The notes under the pieces are model-generated. The model was not told the origin of the DNA. It saw only the letters and a program-made list of their open reading frames with translations, and ran no database searches. Both the position numbers and the translations under genes were made by a program. From CAVWXT01 sp963759115 (lineage in GTDB: Bacteria > Planctomycetota > Planctomycetia > Pirellulales > Thermoguttaceae), in assembly GCA_963759115.1 (NCBI GenBank), contig CAVWXT010000006.1, positions 930,001 through 994,000 on the forward strand: 64,000 nt of DNA, in the 5' to 3' direction. Within the stretch, counting starts at the first letter, position 1. The number at the start of each line of letters is the position of its first letter. This document shows, piece by piece, positions 9,049-18,518 of this stretch.

Positions 9049-10085
9049 ATGGAGTATATCGAGTCAACGAAGTATTGTCCGATTCAGTACGCTCCGCCGA
9101 GCTGCGTAGGTGGGCCGGAAGAGCGGCGGCCGATGTGTGCCGATTCGCCGGAGAAGTCGCTTGGGAGTGGACGCGAGGGTCCGTCTTCCTCCTCAACGGC
9201 TGAGACAGAGGGATTGACGAATCCCGTTCTTACCGCGGCGGCTGCCAAGTCGAACGGCAAATGGTTATTGAGGGCTTCCAGTGGCCTGACGGTCGCTGTT
9301 TGTGTGGTCCCGGTCGTCATCGCCATCCTGGCTGGAACCATCGGCGCGGGTGAGGCACGTTTCTTGAGGTCGACCGATCACTGGCGGTTCTAAAGACGAC
9401 GGAGCGCGATGGCGTTTACTTAGATACGCTGCGCAAATGTGAGAGTGATGCCGCCTGCGGTCCGAGTCCCGTCGGTATGGCTTTTCGGCTGCTACCTAAC
9501 AGAATTTCGGGCGTTCTCAGCGAGTTCATGTTCTCGGAGGTTTGTGGAGTTCGATACCTCCGAACCCCGGATTCGAGCAGTTGTATCGATATCGGCGACG
9601 CCCAATGTGCGGCCCTCGGGAGGTTACGGTCCCTTGAACTGGTCGGGCTCAACGGCACGAATGCGTCGAATAGAACGCTTCGCAGCCTACGGGATCTCGA
9701 TCGGCTTGAGTGGCTCGATCTCACCGGAACACAAGTGGGAGATTCAGGACTCGAAGAGTTGAATTCGTTGCCGAGGTTGACGCATCTCTTCTTGAGTGGA
9801 ACAAGTGTCAGTGACAAGGGGTTGGCACGTCTCGCGCATTTGCGACGCCTTGAAGTGCTTGACTTGTCACGGACGAACGTGACAAGTAATGGAGTCAAGC
9901 ACCTCGTCGGACTCAATCATCTGTGGAGACTCGACTTGTCGCAAACGTCGATTGATGATTTGAGCCTCACGCACTTGCAAGCGATAACCATGCTGACGTG
10001 TCTACGCATTGCCGACACGCGGGTCACCCACGAAGGCGCGTTGAAACTCCGACGGTCGCTGCCCACGTGCGAGATTAACAATTGA
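9049..10085 (+). CDS. Membrane-anchored LRR protein (one frameshift)
   Basis: The N-terminal part (ATG 9049, MEYIESTKYC...) carries a soluble ~75-residue region and one transmembrane helix (VAVCVVPVVIAILAGTIG, about 9296-9346). The original frame then hits a stop at 9393, but shifting by one base near 9362 gives continuous coding (FLEVDRSLAVLKTTERDG) into the LRR part that ends at 10085. LRR units such as LRSLELVGLNGTNA, LEWLDLTGTQVGDSGL and LEVLDLSRTNVTSNGV repeat every 24 residues. Topology suggests cytoplasmic N-terminus and exported LRR domain. It lies directly behind the second RHS tip, so it may be that tip's partner. The IS30 element separates the two, and without it the frames would be continuous, so the true start is uncertain. 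Confidence 0.6.
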
Positions 10086-10174
10086 CGCTGCACTGAGGTC
10101 GGATAAAGGGGCGGGAGTCTTTAGTTCCGAAGACTTCCGGCTCCTGGTTACTTTCTTGCACTCTACGCTGCAAA

Positions 10175-10244
10175 TGCAGGAGCGCGTCACCACCTGGCCA
10201 GCCGTGGCCGGCGGCCACAACGGCTCGGGCAGCACCACCGGGGG
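10175..10244 (+). other. Coding-like remnant cut by the RAYT element
   Basis: The frame beginning ATG 10175 reads MQERVTTWPAVAGGHNGSGS with strong G/C third positions like the surrounding genes, but it loses that character at the left inverted repeat of the RAYT element (10245). Nothing recognisable resumes on the other side. It may be a fragment of a lost gene; the family is not recognised. Confidence 0.25.
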
Positions 10245-10265
10245 ATTCGGGGGACACAAACCGAT
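10245..10265 (+). repeat. Left 21-bp inverted repeat of RAYT element
   Basis: This 21-mer, beginning ATTCGGGGGACAC, is the exact reverse complement of 10973-10993. The pair brackets the RAYT gene, marking the probable element ends or REP-like recognition sequences. Confidence 0.85.
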
Positions 10266-10301
10266 ATTGACACTTTAGGCAAGATTCGATAGGCTTTTGG
10301 C

Positions 10302-10973
10302 ATGGCCAGACTGGCAAGATTAGTCGTTCCGGGTATGCCGCATCACATAACGCAGCGTGGAAATCGTCGGCAGCAGACGTTTTTTTGCGATGAAGATTAT
10401 GCGGCTTACGTGGAACTGATGGCCGACTGGTGCAAGGAACGCGGTGTCGAAATATGGGCGTACTGCCTGATGCCCAATCACGTTCACTTAATTGCGGTTC
10501 CGCAGTCGGAGACTGGCCTGGGGCGGGCCATCGGCGAGGCCCATCGTCGTTATACGCGGCGAATCAACTTCCGCGAAAAATGGCGAGGCTATCTATGGCA
10601 AGGACGTTTCGCCTCGTTTGTGATGGACGAACCGTACTTGCTGGCCGCCGCGCGATACGTAGAACTGAATCCGGTGCGGGCCGGTCTGGTGCCCGCCGCC
10701 GGCGACTGGCGTTGGAGCAGTGCAAGATCGCATTTGTCTGGCCGCGACGACCGATTGGTCCGCGTCGCTCCGATGCTGGCGATGGTCGCCGATTGGCGAG
10801 GCTTATTGAACAGTGCAACCTCGGAGGACGAGCTACGGGACTTACGAGAGCACGGTCGCACCGGCTGTCCGCTGGGGAACGTCACGTTTGTAGATCGGTT
10901 GGAACGAGCGATCGGTCGTATCCTCCGCCCACGAAAACCAGGTCGCCGGTTGAAATTACTCAAACAGCCATAA
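10302..10973 (+). CDS. REP-associated tyrosine transposase (RAYT, Y1 family)
   Basis: 223 aa, the usual length. It starts MARLARLVVPGMPHHITQRG, the standard opening of the family. The HUH metal-binding motif is at residues 60-62 (MPNHVHLI) and the catalytic tyrosine is Y119 in ARYVELNPVRAG. RAYTs are single-strand DNA endonucleases that act on REP palindromes. The stop codon overlaps the right 21-bp inverted repeat. In a window packed with palindromic repeats this is the only HUH transposase seen, though no palindrome here obviously matches its flanking repeats. Confidence 0.93.
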   Translation: MARLARLVVPGMPHHITQRGNRRQQTFFCDEDYAAYVELMADWCKERGVEIWAYCLMPNHVHLIAVPQSETGLGRAIGEAHRRYTRRINFREKWRGYLWQGRFASFVMDEPYLLAAARYVELNPVRAGLVPAAGDWRWSSARSHLSGRDDRLVRVAPMLAMVADWRGLLNSATSEDELRDLREHGRTGCPLGNVTFVDRLERAIGRILRPRKPGRRLKLLKQP

Positions 10974-10993
10974 TCGGTTTGTGTCCCCCGAAT
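10973..10993 (+). repeat. Right 21-bp inverted repeat of RAYT element
   Basis: This is the exact reverse complement of 10245-10265; its first base is the last base of the RAYT stop codon. Confidence 0.85.
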
Positions 10994-11317
10994 CCACGAA
11001 TCCACGAATCTCCCAAACGGGCAATGTCCTTGTCGCGCTGACGGCAATGCGCCGTCTGGCCGCTGGAAGTCTCCCACCCCACGTTGTACCCCCCTCCGGC
11101 ACAAGGCTGTTGGGCCACTAATGCTAGCGTTCGATTCTAGCCCGTCTCCCCACGAGCGTCAACCGCCACCCATCAAGGGGAGGGCCGACCGATTGTCGGT
11201 GTAGGCGTAGGTGTAGGGTGGGCCGAGCGAAGCGAGTCCCACCATGAATGCTAAACGGCCAAGCGGCAACGTGAGGAATGTACGCCGACGACATCGGTCG
11301 TCCATCACCTCGATCGG
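10994..11317. other. Intergenic stretch between RAYT and R-M gene
   Basis: No credible gene. The only structure I see is a short hairpin around 11217-11250 (GGTGGG ... CCCACC around GAGCGAAGCGAG) that could end the minus-strand or plus-strand transcript. Confidence 0.4.
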
Positions 11318-14300
11318 TCATGGCCCTTCCATCTTCGACGCGAACGGATACGTCGATGCCTTGACGGCCCGGTAGTTTTCGTCCAGGGCCGGTTGGAGGA
11401 GGATGATCGCCGCGAGGCGGCGGGCGATGTTCATCACTTCGCGGGCCTCTTCGACCCGCAACGGCCGGCCCAGCAACGGCTGCTCGCGATAGCTCAGCCA
11501 CTTCTTGATGACCTGATAGCCGCCGATCGTATACTCCCAGACGTTGGCCGGGATGTTTTTCCAGTAGGCCGTAGTCGTTCAAGATACACGTCGCAAGTGG
11601 TCGGGCCCAAGCAGCGCCAGGGCTTGATCGGCGGTGAGCCCGCGGGCGGCGGCGGTTTCGGCGATGGCGGCCCGTTCGGCCTTGTCGTATTCGCGCTCGA
11701 CGATGCGGCCCTTGGCGGGCATGGTGACGCCGCCCTTGCCGGCGTGTCCCCAGCCGGCGGTGACGGCCAGGTCGCCGGCGTTCGGGGTCCAACGAGCCGC
11801 CGCCGACCTTCGCCGGCGCAGCCGACGGTGGCGGAAGAACGGATCGAGTTTTCCGGCCGTGACGCCGGACACGTCGGCTTCGGTATCCAGCAGCGCCGCC
11901 ACTCGCCGGCCCAGATCGGCCGACTCTTCCAAGAGCTTGCGATTGTCGGGCAAGCGGAATCCGAGGCCAATCGCGTCGGATGCCGTCGGCGTTCTCGTTC
12001 AGATAGGCCGGGCTGTAGCCAACGGCCAGGGCGTGCATCCAGATGGACGTCCGCCACGTCCGAATTCGCGTCCGGGGTCTTGATCTTCAACGTTGTCAAG
12101 TAAGTGCGGGCCGCGGCCGACAGGTTGGCCACGGCATCATCTTCTGGTTCTTCGCGCAAGCAAGGCAAAACAGCGTTTTTCGTCCCTTCTTGTTCAGCCG
12201 GTCGCCGTTGCGGAGTTGCAGCGGAAAATAATAGGCGTGGCCGCGCAGTGCGTCGTTGTCGCCCAAGCAGTGACGTGAAACAGAACGGCGACGCCCTCCG
12301 GCGATGCGACCCCGGCCGGGCGGGTCATGAGGAATCGATTCCCCGGCCAACATTGTGCCCATAGCGAACGGCCGCGGTTCGTTCCACACGGGGCGAACCG
12401 GCGTGTAGTAGCACCACCGCGTATCAAATGGGCGCAAAGCATAGCGAACGATGCGGTCCTCGTGGAATGATTCGGCAGAGCAGCGCTTTCTCTCGGGCAC
12501 GTTTGGGATCGAAACGTGCTTGCTCGCTGGTCAGCGCTCGACTGTCAAGCTATACTCCTGCCAGTCATACCGTTTGTTGAAGTACGCCTTCATTCGCGTT
12601 GCCAACTCCTCGCGATCAATGTCGATCAGCGCCCCGCCGCGTTTCTCCATCAACCCATTATTCGGTGGCAAGGCGCATAGATCGACTATCGCGCGGCCAT
12701 TCGAGATAGTGCTCGGCAGACGCGGGCTCGGGCGGAAAGAGTAGCGGCTTTCCTTGTCGGGCATGGCCTGGACGTAACACAGCGTCAAATCTCTTCCGCT
12801 GCAATGTCCCAAGCAACTGCTGGCGACGCTCCTCAGCCTTGGCGGCGTTGATGTCGTCGCGGAAAAGTACGCTCGCCGATTTACCGCGCTTGCGAGGCTT
12901 GCCGGTCTTGACCCAAAGCGACGTGGCAACTCCTTGCTGAATGCCGACGGAGAAGCGCGTCGGATGGCAAAAACCGTTTCGCTGGTCCGGCCGTCGGGAG
13001 CGTACTCCGAAATCTTCCGGTTGCCGTGAAGATTCTCGATCCAGAAACGGTCGAAGGAATCCAGCAAGTGCTTGCGCAGGACGACAAACGACGGCTCGGA
13101 GATCCACGAATGGTTGGAGATGAACGACACCACGCCCTTGCCGGTCATTTCGGCGATCCGCCGTTCGGCCAGGCGGAAGAAACGGACATACAGGTCGTCG
13201 AGGTTGAACTTCTTGATGCCCCAGCCGCCATCGGATACCGGCTTGTTCAACCCTTCCTTGTACGGCTCCACCAAGCCCTTGCTCTTCCTCTGGGCTGACG
13301 CCGGCAAAGGCGTTGTACGGCGGATTGCCGAGGACGACGAGGATGCGGGCGTGTTGCTTGATCTTGTCGGCCGCGTCGCGCTCCGCCGCCAGTTCGGGAA
13401 ACAGGAACCGCGTTTTTGGTTCCTTGGGCGGTTCCCAGCCGGTCAAGCGAGTTGGTCAGGTACACGCCCACGCGCTCGTTGCCCTTTGTCGCTCAACGGC
13501 ACGCCCAGCCGCTGGAGCAGCAGGCCCAAGTTGCAGGTGCGAAACGACGAACGGGGCCGGCAGAATCTCGAAGCCGAACACCCGCGTCATGGCGGCCTTC
13601 TTCAGGTCGGAGGCCAGCAGCGCGTCGCCGCCCTTGGCCTTCAAGCGTCTCGGCAATCTTGGCCAGCACCTCGACCAGGTAGGCCGCCGTGCCGCAGCAC
13701 GGGATCGAGCACCACCACGTTCGGATCGGCCAGCCCGTCGGCCAAGCCCAACTCCTCGCGGAGCACCGTATCGACGCGGGCCACCTGATACTTGACGATC
13801 TCCGGCGGCGTGTACCAAACGCCCAACTCCTTGCGCAACTCGGGTCGAACGCCTCCAGGAACGGCTCGTAGAAATACTGTACGGCGTGCTCGTCCTGGAA
13901 CTTCTCGAAGAACGCCGGCCGATCGACCCGGCCCAGCGCGGCCGCCGCCCAATCGAGCACCTCGACCAGCCCCAGCGGGCCGAGACGGTCGGGGCTGGCC
14001 ACCTGATGGTACAGCGTGCGGATGAACGGCACGTGCAGCGACCATTCGGCCTCGTGCCAGTTGAAGGCATCGGTCCGGCCGGGCCGCTGGCGGTGCCAGA
14101 GCACCCAGGCCGAGAACACGCCGTAGAAGATCGTCTGCACCAGCGTGGAGCGGAAGAAGTGCTCGCCCCGCTCGCCGGTGAACTTCATGCCCAGGGCCTC
14201 TTCCAGCGCCTCGCGCACGGCGGCCAGCGCCGGCAGGTCCACGGATTCGATGCGGGCCTTGGCGTCGCGGGCGTAGGAGGCCAGGAACCACGCCACGTCT

Positions 14301-14859
14301 TGCGGGGCCACCAGCGGCGCATTGGAGAGCATGACCCGCTTCAGGTACTCGCCGAACCGCTCGCCGTGCTCCTTGGCCATCTTCTGCGGATGCGCCGCGG
14401 CGGCCCAGAACGACCGTCTCGTCGGCTGCCAGGCTGTACGCCTCCATCGCGGCCGGCTTGCCGTCCGGGCCGCGGCCCAAGAGCAGGAAATCGCGGAAGT
14501 TGGTCACCAACACCAGTCCGTACTTGCCGCAGTAGCGCTCGACCTGTTCGGAACGGGCGATCTTGTCGACGGCTTCTGCGGTCCCCTTCGCTTCCAGGAC
14601 GCCCCGTTCGGGCGGCTGGCCCTGCTTGGGTTCCGCGTCGGACGCCTTCTGGAACTGGCCGGCCGTGAACAGGCCGCCGTCGGGCAGGCCCGCGCCCGCG
14701 GTTGGCGATGTTGATGACGCAGCGGACCTTGGGCTTCAGCGACTTGCCGATTTCGTTCAACAGATTGGAGAGGGCCGGGTAGAACGAGGTTTCGGCAACC
14801 GCGGCGCCCGTGGAGCGAATGTCGCGGAGGTCTTTCAGGTAGGTTTCGAGGGCGTTCAT
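11318..14859 (-). pseudogene. Type ISP/IIG-like restriction-modification enzyme, many frameshifts
   Basis: The protein can be followed from ATG 14859 (MNALETYLKDLRDIRSTG) to the TGA at 11318, about 1180 codons, but only by changing frame eight or more times. Landmarks in order: N-terminal nuclease-like region (VRCVINIANRGAGLPDGG, then VERYCGKYGLVLVTNFRDFL), helical region, LGVWYTPPEIVKYQV, methyltransferase motif I (LDP...GTAAYLVEVLAKI, near 13690), motif IV NPPY at 13315-13326, then the target-recognition part (GVVSFISNHSWI, WIENLHGNRK) and the C-terminus NIPANVWEYTIGGYQVIKKW. These are hallmarks of N6-adenine methyltransferases of type ISP/IIG. No helicase motifs are seen. The gene stands alone with no separate nuclease or specificity subunit. 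The density of shifts suggests a decayed gene, possibly worsened by sequencing errors. Confidence 0.75.
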
Positions 14860-15192
14860 GCCGCCGTTTTACCCAAAACGGGTGGCGGAGGCAAGCCGGC
14901 AGCGTCCTGCGCGGCCCGCACGGCCGCCACACAAGGTGGTACGCATGGTATGCTATGCCCACCGTGCATCGTTCGCAAGAGTGCCACCGGCGTTGCCAGT
15001 GCGAGTGGTGGGCCAGGTCGGCCAGAAAGGCCCGTGGTTCCCGCATACGGCTGGGTCGGCACAGTGGCCAAATTCTCGGGTTGACGCGATACATGGTGGT
15101 ACGTACACTATAGCAAACGTGACGCCCTCTCGCCGCGGCGAGACTGCGGCGGCGCTCGCTCCTTGGTAACTCGGTCTCGTTTCATGCTGTGT

Positions 15193-15279
15193 GTTGAAAA
15201 AGGGGAACAGGCACCTCACCGCCACCGTCTTTTGCGGCATTCAAATCGGCCGGTTCGGAGCCAGTCCCCCTTTTTCAAC
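15193..15279. repeat. GGGGAC-type palindromic element (family 1)
   Basis: 87 bp with ends GTTGAAAAAGGGG / CCCCCTTTTTCAAC. The arms are asymmetric in a fixed way: one reads GGGGA(C)AGGCACC, the other (in reverse complement) GGGGACTGGCTCCG. The same two arm types recur at 54721, 59456, 59562 and 44151, and as a variant at 40005. Confidence 0.85.
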
Positions 15280-15289
15280 AGGCTGCCAG

Positions 15290-15370
15290 GTAGACGCGGC
15301 ATCTTGCCGCGGCCTTCGGCGCGAGCGCCGCGCTCGATACGATCGCGAAGCGGCAAGATGCCGCTTCTAC
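15290..15370. repeat. GCGGCAAGATGCCGC palindromic element (family 2)
   Basis: 81 bp running from GTAGACGCGGCATCTTGCCGC to its near reverse complement ending GCTTCTAC. Other copies are at 24476-24547 and 54888-54970. The ends are conserved and the middle varies. Confidence 0.85.
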
Positions 15371-15650
15371 AACTCCCTCGTCAGGGAGGGGTTTTGCACC
15401 AATCCATCCAAAGGTGTTGGCCGACATGCGCATCGGACGATCCGTCGAAAACCTCTGTCCCGAAAGGGCTTCCACGCCGGTCCGTCGCCCTAACCTTGAC
15501 GAGCAATATGCGATGCGGTGCGAAAGGCAAGAACCGGCTACGGCGACCACCCGCCGGGAAATGCGGAAAGCCGGCCGCATCGAGGATGCTGGAATTGGAA
15601 AATCGTCATCCCGTTGACCAACAACACCAGCGGTCACCCCATCACCCCAT

Positions 15651-15678
15651 CACCTTGTCACCTTGTCACCTTGTCACC
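15651..15678. repeat. 8-bp tandem repeat before holA
   Basis: Three consecutive units of ACCTTGTC-like sequence preceded by two CACCCCAT units form a microsatellite 40-65 bp upstream of the holA start codon. No function can be assigned. Confidence 0.5.
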
Positions 15679-15716
15679 CTCTCGCCCGTCGCCCCGCATC
15701 CCTCTATACTGACGCC

Positions 15717-16772
15717 ATGGCCGGAAAGCCCGTCGCTGCGCTCGATTACCTCGCCGATCCGGGCAGATACCCGCCGCTACCGGTCTGCGCCGTCTTCGGT
15801 AACGAGCCCTTTCTTCGCCGTCAGGCGATCCTGTGTCTGCGGGCGGCCGTGCTCGGCGGCGAGGATGGCGACTTTTCGTTGAGCACGTTCGACGGCGACG
15901 ACAGCCTGTTTCGCGATGTGTACGAGGAACTGTCGACCTTGGCGATGTTCGGCGGCGGAAAACGGCTGGTCGTGGTCGAAGACGCCGACGATTTCGTGAC
16001 CAACTTCCGTTCCCGGTTGGAGGATTATGTCGCCCGGCCCAGCCCGAGCGGCGTGCTCGTGCTCGATCTGGACTCGCTGGCGGCCACGACGCGGCTCTAC
16101 AAGGCGGTCGCCGGCGAGGGATTGCTGATCGACGGCAACGCCCCGGCGTCCGCGCGGCTCGGCAAGTGGCTGGGCGATTGGGCCAAGCAACACCACCGCG
16201 TCCAGCTTTCGCAGTCGGCCGGCGACACGCTGATCGAGCTGATCGGGCCCGAACTCGGGCTCTTGGACCAGGAGTTGGCAAAGCTGGCGCTAATGGCCGG
16301 CGACCAACGGACGATTACGCCGGAGATGGTTGCCCGCACGGTGGGCGGCTGGAGGACGAAGACCACCTGGGAGATGCTCGACGCCGCACTGGACGGCAAC
16401 GTCCGCGAGGCCATGTTGCAGGTCGACCGCCTGCTGGCATCGGGCGAACAACCGGTGGGGCTGTTGGGGCAGATTTCGGCCTCGCTGCGGCGCCTAGCGG
16501 CCGCCACGCGGATCGTGCTTCAGTCGGAAGCCGCCAGCCGCCGCACGAATCTCCGCGACGCCCTGGAGCAGGCGGGCGTCCGCTCGTTCGTGTTGCAGAA
16601 GGCGGAACGGCAGCTCAAACGTCTCGGCCGGCGGCGGGGCGCCCAACTCTACCGCTGGCTGCTGCAAGCCGACCTTGACTTGAAGGGCGAGAGCGCCATG
16701 CCGCCGCGGCTGATTCTCGAACGGTTGATCGTTCGGCTGGCGGCGAAGGAAGAGCCCGCGGCGAAACGCTGA
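15717..16772 (+). CDS. holA: DNA polymerase III subunit delta
   Basis: 351 aa from ATG 15717; the frame is open further upstream but that stretch is the tandem repeat and unlike protein. Delta opens the beta sliding clamp within the clamp-loader complex. The sequence has the family layout: an N-terminal AAA-type domain with VCAVFGNEPFLRRQAI in place of a Walker A motif, FGGGKRLVVVEDADDF, GVLVLDLDS, then a lid region (ELIGPELGLLDQELAKLAL, a well-conserved delta signature) and a C-terminal helical collar domain (GEQPVGLLGQISASLRRLAA). No strong Shine-Dalgarno is visible. It stands alone on the plus strand. Confidence 0.88.
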   Translation: MAGKPVAALDYLADPGRYPPLPVCAVFGNEPFLRRQAILCLRAAVLGGEDGDFSLSTFDGDDSLFRDVYEELSTLAMFGGGKRLVVVEDADDFVTNFRSRLEDYVARPSPSGVLVLDLDSLAATTRLYKAVAGEGLLIDGNAPASARLGKWLGDWAKQHHRVQLSQSAGDTLIELIGPELGLLDQELAKLALMAGDQRTITPEMVARTVGGWRTKTTWEMLDAALDGNVREAMLQVDRLLASGEQPVGLLGQISASLRRLAAATRIVLQSEAASRRTNLRDALEQAGVRSFVLQKAERQLKRLGRRRGAQLYRWLLQADLDLKGESAMPPRLILERLIVRLAAKEEPAAKR

Positions 16773-16927
16773 CGTTCCGGCGCGTCCGCGCATCTTCGCT
16801 GGTTTCGCCAGATTCGCGTGCGTCGGCCCATTCTACCTTGCAGGAAACCGGGGCCGTCGCTATCATCCGGCCCCGCTGCTCCGGGGGATTTCGTCGATCA
16901 TGGCGTGAGCCGTTTTCATTGGCTTTG

Positions 16928-16947
16928 GCGCGACCGCCGGTCGCGGC
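16928..16947. repeat. GCGACCGCCGGTCGC short palindrome (family 5)
   Basis: A 20-bp palindrome of the form GCGCGACCNCCGGTCGCGGC lies just upstream of the lipoprotein start. Four more copies sit inside the second uvrA gene (42394, 42514, 44483, 44513). Confidence 0.75.
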
Positions 16948-16965
16948 TTTATGGCGTACGACACT

Positions 16966-18216
16966 ATGTGGAAACCGCTATCGACAATCACGCTCGTATT
17001 CGTCGGGCTGATTCTCTCGGGCTGCGCCTCCCCGTCCTTTCCGACGGGGAAGGCCGGGCTGAGCCGTCTCGGTGAGCCCGTGTCGGCAAGTCGCACGGCG
17101 GGCACGGCGGCGTCCTCGCCGACGCCGGCCCAAGCCAACGCCGAGAGCATGCAGGACATTATGGCCGAATTGCAGTGTTTGGGCACGCTCGATCCGGCCG
17201 CCCGGGACAAGCTGATGGAGGACCTGCGGCAGAGCGATCCGTCGCTTTGGCCGCTGGTGATGCAGCAGTTCCGTGCCACACTGGCCTATCGGCGGCGGGC
17301 GGCGGAAAGAACGGGAGCAACAGAGCGACTGGAGCGCCTGCCGGCCATCGACAACGTGGCGGCAGCGCCCGTGGCGATGTCGTCCGAGGCGGTTCCGGCC
17401 ATGCTCGACCCTCCCCCCGCCACGCGGCTGCCGACAAGCCCGACGCCGCCAAACCAGGTCATGCAGGTGTCGTACGCCGAGCCGGTCGCCAACGACGGGC
17501 GGCAGCGGCTGGCCGAAGCGATCGAGGCGTTGGAGGCCGAAGTCCCGCCGAATCCGACGACGCCCGCCGAGATTGCCCAGCACGCCCGGCTGCGGATGCT
17601 CTACGCCGCGGTAGGGCGACGGGAAGACGCGTTGCGGCCGATACCGGGGGCGCCGCCCGAATCCCAGCAGTTCATGGCGAAGGAACTCGACGGCCTGAGC
17701 ACGTGGCTCGACGCCGAGCGGACGCCGGACGTCGCTCGCCGGGCGGCCGAGACCATGCCGGTGCTGGCCGAGGCGCTCGCGAAACTCGCCGAAGCCACGC
17801 CGCTGGTGGTTCGCAATCTGGCCTTCTGCACGGAGGTGCAAAGCTACGGCTGCACGAAGCGGTTCGACAAGTACGAGTTTCAGCCGAACCAGGAGGTGCT
17901 GCTCTACGCCGAGGTGGAGAATTTCGCTTCCGAGTCGACGGCGAAGGGCTATCACACGGCGCTCAAGAGCAGCTACCAGATCCTCGACAGCCGCGGCCAG
18001 CGGGTCGCCGAGCAGGCCTTCGCCGCCACCGAGGAGCATTGCCAGAACCCCCGCCGCGATTTCTTCATCGGCTTCCATCTTCGGCTGCCGAAGCGCATCG
18101 ATCCGGGCAAGTACACGCTGCGACTTTCGATCGAAGACCTCAAGTGCCCGAAGGCGGGCCAAGCCTCGCTCGATTTCTCGATCAAAGAGGGAAAAGAGGC
18201 GAAAGAAAAGAGCTGA
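16966..18216 (+). CDS. Lipoprotein of unknown function
   Basis: 416 aa from ATG 16966, chosen because it gives a clean lipoprotein signal (MWKPLSTITLVFVGLILSGC, lipobox LSGC at residues 17-20); an in-frame ATG at 16951 is possible. A proline/alanine-rich low-complexity middle follows. The C-terminal ~150 residues (from ATPLVVRNLAFCTEVQSYG) look like a beta-sandwich with conserved PNQEVLLYAEVENF and PGKYTLRLSIEDL, reminiscent of secreted planctomycete proteins of unknown role. Two cysteines, C in FCTEV and C in EHCQNP, may pair. I do not recognise a named domain. Confidence 0.7.
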   Translation: MWKPLSTITLVFVGLILSGCASPSFPTGKAGLSRLGEPVSASRTAGTAASSPTPAQANAESMQDIMAELQCLGTLDPAARDKLMEDLRQSDPSLWPLVMQQFRATLAYRRRAAERTGATERLERLPAIDNVAAAPVAMSSEAVPAMLDPPPATRLPTSPTPPNQVMQVSYAEPVANDGRQRLAEAIEALEAEVPPNPTTPAEIAQHARLRMLYAAVGRREDALRPIPGAPPESQQFMAKELDGLSTWLDAERTPDVARRAAETMPVLAEALAKLAEATPLVVRNLAFCTEVQSYGCTKRFDKYEFQPNQEVLLYAEVENFASESTAKGYHTALKSSYQILDSRGQRVAEQAFAATEEHCQNPRRDFFIGFHLRLPKRIDPGKYTLRLSIEDLKCPKAGQASLDFSIKEGKEAKEKS

Positions 18217-18518
18217 TGCGACCACGCTACGTGGGCGAGAGCCGGCTTGACCGGCTGACATCCACGTTGCAGGCGTGGAATCGCCACTTCGCAAAGCATA
18301 ACGGGATCAGCACTTGCGTTAGCGCTTCCAGCCGCTCGCGCCGGTGCTCTCGCCCGCGAACGTGCATACTAGCCGCCTGTCTCGTTGACAGTCCGCATGC
18401 CGCGCAATAGCATGGCGGTCTCCACCAAACGAGCATTTCCTCCTGTTTTCGCAAGGATTCTGAGATGGCAGAGAACCATTTACCGATACAGGCTTTCTTG
18501 TCGGAAGGAGCAACGACC

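Larger units (their letters stand above)
14860..15716. other. Repeat-rich intergenic region upstream of holA
   Basis: I find no convincing gene here. The region contains the two palindromic elements listed at 15193-15279 and 15290-15370, a CTCCCTCGTCAGGGAG hairpin near 15377, and an 8-bp tandem repeat (ACCTTGTC) near 15651-15678 just before holA. Confidence 0.6.

Noticed and set aside
15193..15370. Possible CRISPR array from adjacent repeats
   Set aside because: The repeats are different palindromic families with no regular spacers, and no cas gene is present.
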